A stretch of DNA of 64,000 nucleotides from Carya illinoinensis (lineage: Eukaryota > Streptophyta > Magnoliopsida > Fagales > Juglandaceae). The position numbers and the translations under genes are program-made. How positions within the stretch are numbered: position 1 is the first letter of the stretch; every line of letters begins with the position of its first letter. The stretch is taken from assembly GCF_018687715.1 (NCBI RefSeq), contig NC_056760.1, forward strand, positions 33,828,501-33,892,500. The letters are read 5' to 3'. This document shows, in pieces, positions 62,310-64,000 of this stretch. The notes under the pieces are model-generated. The model was not told the origin of the DNA and made no database searches. It saw only the letters and a program-made list of their open reading frames with translations.

Positions 62310-64000
62310 TGTAACAACCTTGCTCTAGGATGAGTGGAATCACTACATAACCTGTTCTATTTTTTTTTTTTTTCTTTTCTAGTAATATGCAATAAGCATG
62401 AACATATCAAACGTGTACTCTAAATTTCTAATTTAATAAAGGGCATCCTATTCAAACATTCATCCATAAACATAACGAATCATCCATGTAAGGTCAAACC
62501 AACAGGGAAGACACTAAGCGTCTGCCTCTCCCTCTGTATTAATGCTCAGCTCCCCAGCCTCTTCATCATTACCTATACATTTAAAATATAAACACAAAGT
62601 GAGTCGAATACATAGTAAGCAGTACACCATGTTGTTAACGTAATAATCTTCTATTCTTTTTCTTTCAAAAACATGCATACATAAACATTTGCTAATTTGA
62701 CAATGCTTTCATGCGTAAACAGTTTAAGGAATAAGCAATATTTTCATGCATAAACATTTTAAGAAATAACTATGCTTTCGTGTTTCACTTTCCTTTAGCC
62801 GGTACACACTATTACACCCTGTGTGTGAGGGTTAGCGGTCTTCCTCTGGACCTGGACTCCACCCATGGCCACAGGTTGAGAATTCCTTTCATTCAGGGGG
62901 CAGCATTGGGTGTACTACCAGTACTACTTACCCAACATTACAATCTACTCATTCCTTTGGTAACCTTTCATTCATTTATATGGTTGTTACATATTTTCAT
63001 ACATTTAAGCATTCATTCATTCAGTCTTTTCTTCAGTTTTAGTCCTTTCTTTCATTCTTTTATTCATAAGTCTGTTCATTCATAAACATCATTAAAAAAC
63101 ATGTATCCTTTAAAATGTCTTTTGTTTAAAATGTCTGTTTATGGCATCCTTTAAAACATCAGTTCATAGGAACATTTAAAACACTTTCTTCGCGTCATAT
63201 CAATTCATGGCATCATTTAAAACATTATTTCATAGAGACATTTTAAAACACTTTCTTCGTGTCGTTTAAAGCATAATACATAAGCATCAACATTTCTTTT
63301 CATGAAAATAAAGACAATAGATACTACTTATAGTCATCCATCACATGTATATACTTACATACTTAGGGTGCATAAACAGGGGCTAACAAGAAGGGCCATT
63401 ACATACTTTATACCTTTGAACATCGTACATAGCCTACTTTCATAAATCATTTCATTTCATTTCATAAATCATCATAAAGAAAACATTTTTAGTTATATCA
63501 TTTAGAAAAAAAAAAAAAAACTCTATAAAAGTATGAACATAATACCTACATTAACTCTTTTCTTTAGAAGAACATTTGGAATAAGAGAGGGACATCCTTT
63601 CATGAAGAGAACTTGGTGTAAGAAGCACAGTCATAACGACTTACCTCAATGCACCTCGGTACTTCCAACTTCACAATAGGTCCTGTTCCAATAAATAGCA
63701 TAAGTGTGGTAATATTCATTCAATATCCTTTAGCCCTCCCTTCTAAATGAGAAAGCCAGGACATTATAACTTAACATTCCTTTTTACACTTAGCCTTAAC
63801 CTAACAACTACTTCTCGCCTTAGCTTTCAGGTTTAATATAATTAATACTAAAGTATGCTAGCTGTCTATGAAAGGGCCAATTGGGTATTTTACATGGAAA
63901 GGTAGTTGAAAGCTTATAGGTTTAACAAGGTTTATTTGATTTAAGCTTACTTTGGAATTAATGAAAATTAAAGCTCAAATCTGGAAATTGCTAACTGATG
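62310..64000 (-). mobile_element. Gypsy LTR, continuing past the window
   Basis: Begins TGTAACAACC right after the LINE fragment. Has the same general plan as the minus-oriented LTRs here: a CAGCCTCTTCATCATTACC-type block about 250 bp in, then AT-rich direct repeats (two copies about 69 bp apart around 63,170 and 63,239, sharing AAAACACTTTCTTCG). At least 1,690 bp; right end not in the window, so target duplication cannot be checked. Confidence 0.6.

Noticed and set aside
63170..63265. Two similar 25-bp blocks 69 bp apart that could suggest a CRISPR-like array
   Set aside because: Only two copies with diverged spacing sequence, in a plant LTR with many other direct repeats.

Overview
The window is repeat-rich nuclear DNA from a woody eudicot. 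The evidence is spliced plant genes with GT-AG introns, a plant-specific auxin-responsive SAUR gene, plant retrotransposon lineages (Copia, Tekay-type chromovirus, Athila/Tat-type Gypsy, L1-type LINEs with a fused RNase H domain), and plant MITE, hAT, CACTA and Mutator-like DNA transposons. The general look of several short MITEs reminds me of Fagales (walnut, hickory, oak). That placement is from memory and is only a guess.

Layout. 1-1,395: a young, gutted Copia element with identical LTR copies. 1,400-9,200: AT-rich spacer, a perfect solo Gypsy LTR (3,801-5,875), an Athila/Tat-like integrase remnant and a LINE RNase H remnant. 10,095-11,790: a decayed LINE. 11,950-36,100: a nest of one old, diverged Gypsy LTR family in direct and inverted copies. 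Into one copy a hAT-type transposon inserted (22,349-34,309, 8-bp target duplication), carrying two exons and an intron of a PERK-type receptor kinase. A 9.46-kb Tekay-type Gypsy element (24,498-33,955, 5-bp target duplication) then split the hAT. 36,500-42,250: a CACTA element with a dense subterminal repeat array and a nested MITE, flanked by LINE remnants on both strands. 43,000-48,300: the only gene-like, low-repeat stretch, with one intact host gene, a SAUR (47,481-47,870). 48,563-52,126: a second CACTA element (3-bp target duplication AGA) with about 2.7 kb of unidentified cargo and a 51-bp minisatellite. 52,360-53,430: a hAT-like MITE and a second MITE.

54,430-62,310 is the most interesting part. 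A LINE (ORF1, then the very start of ORF2) is interrupted by a 6.66-kb Mutator-like element (55,426-62,089) with inverted terminal arms of about 540 and 660 bp. Between the arms lie two convergent, intron-containing small genes: a 129-residue protein holding only the N-terminal half of a FAR1 DNA-binding domain (+ strand), and a 116-residue GRF-type zinc-finger protein with a C-terminal coiled coil (- strand). The arrangement resembles the two-gene maize MuDR element, but without a recognisable transposase domain. From 62,310 to the end the window runs into another Gypsy LTR.

Most open reading frames are shadows of repeats or of GA/CT tracts and are not annotated. The probable protein-coding genes with intact frames are SAUR, the FAR1-domain gene and the GRF gene. 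Everything else is mobile DNA or its debris.
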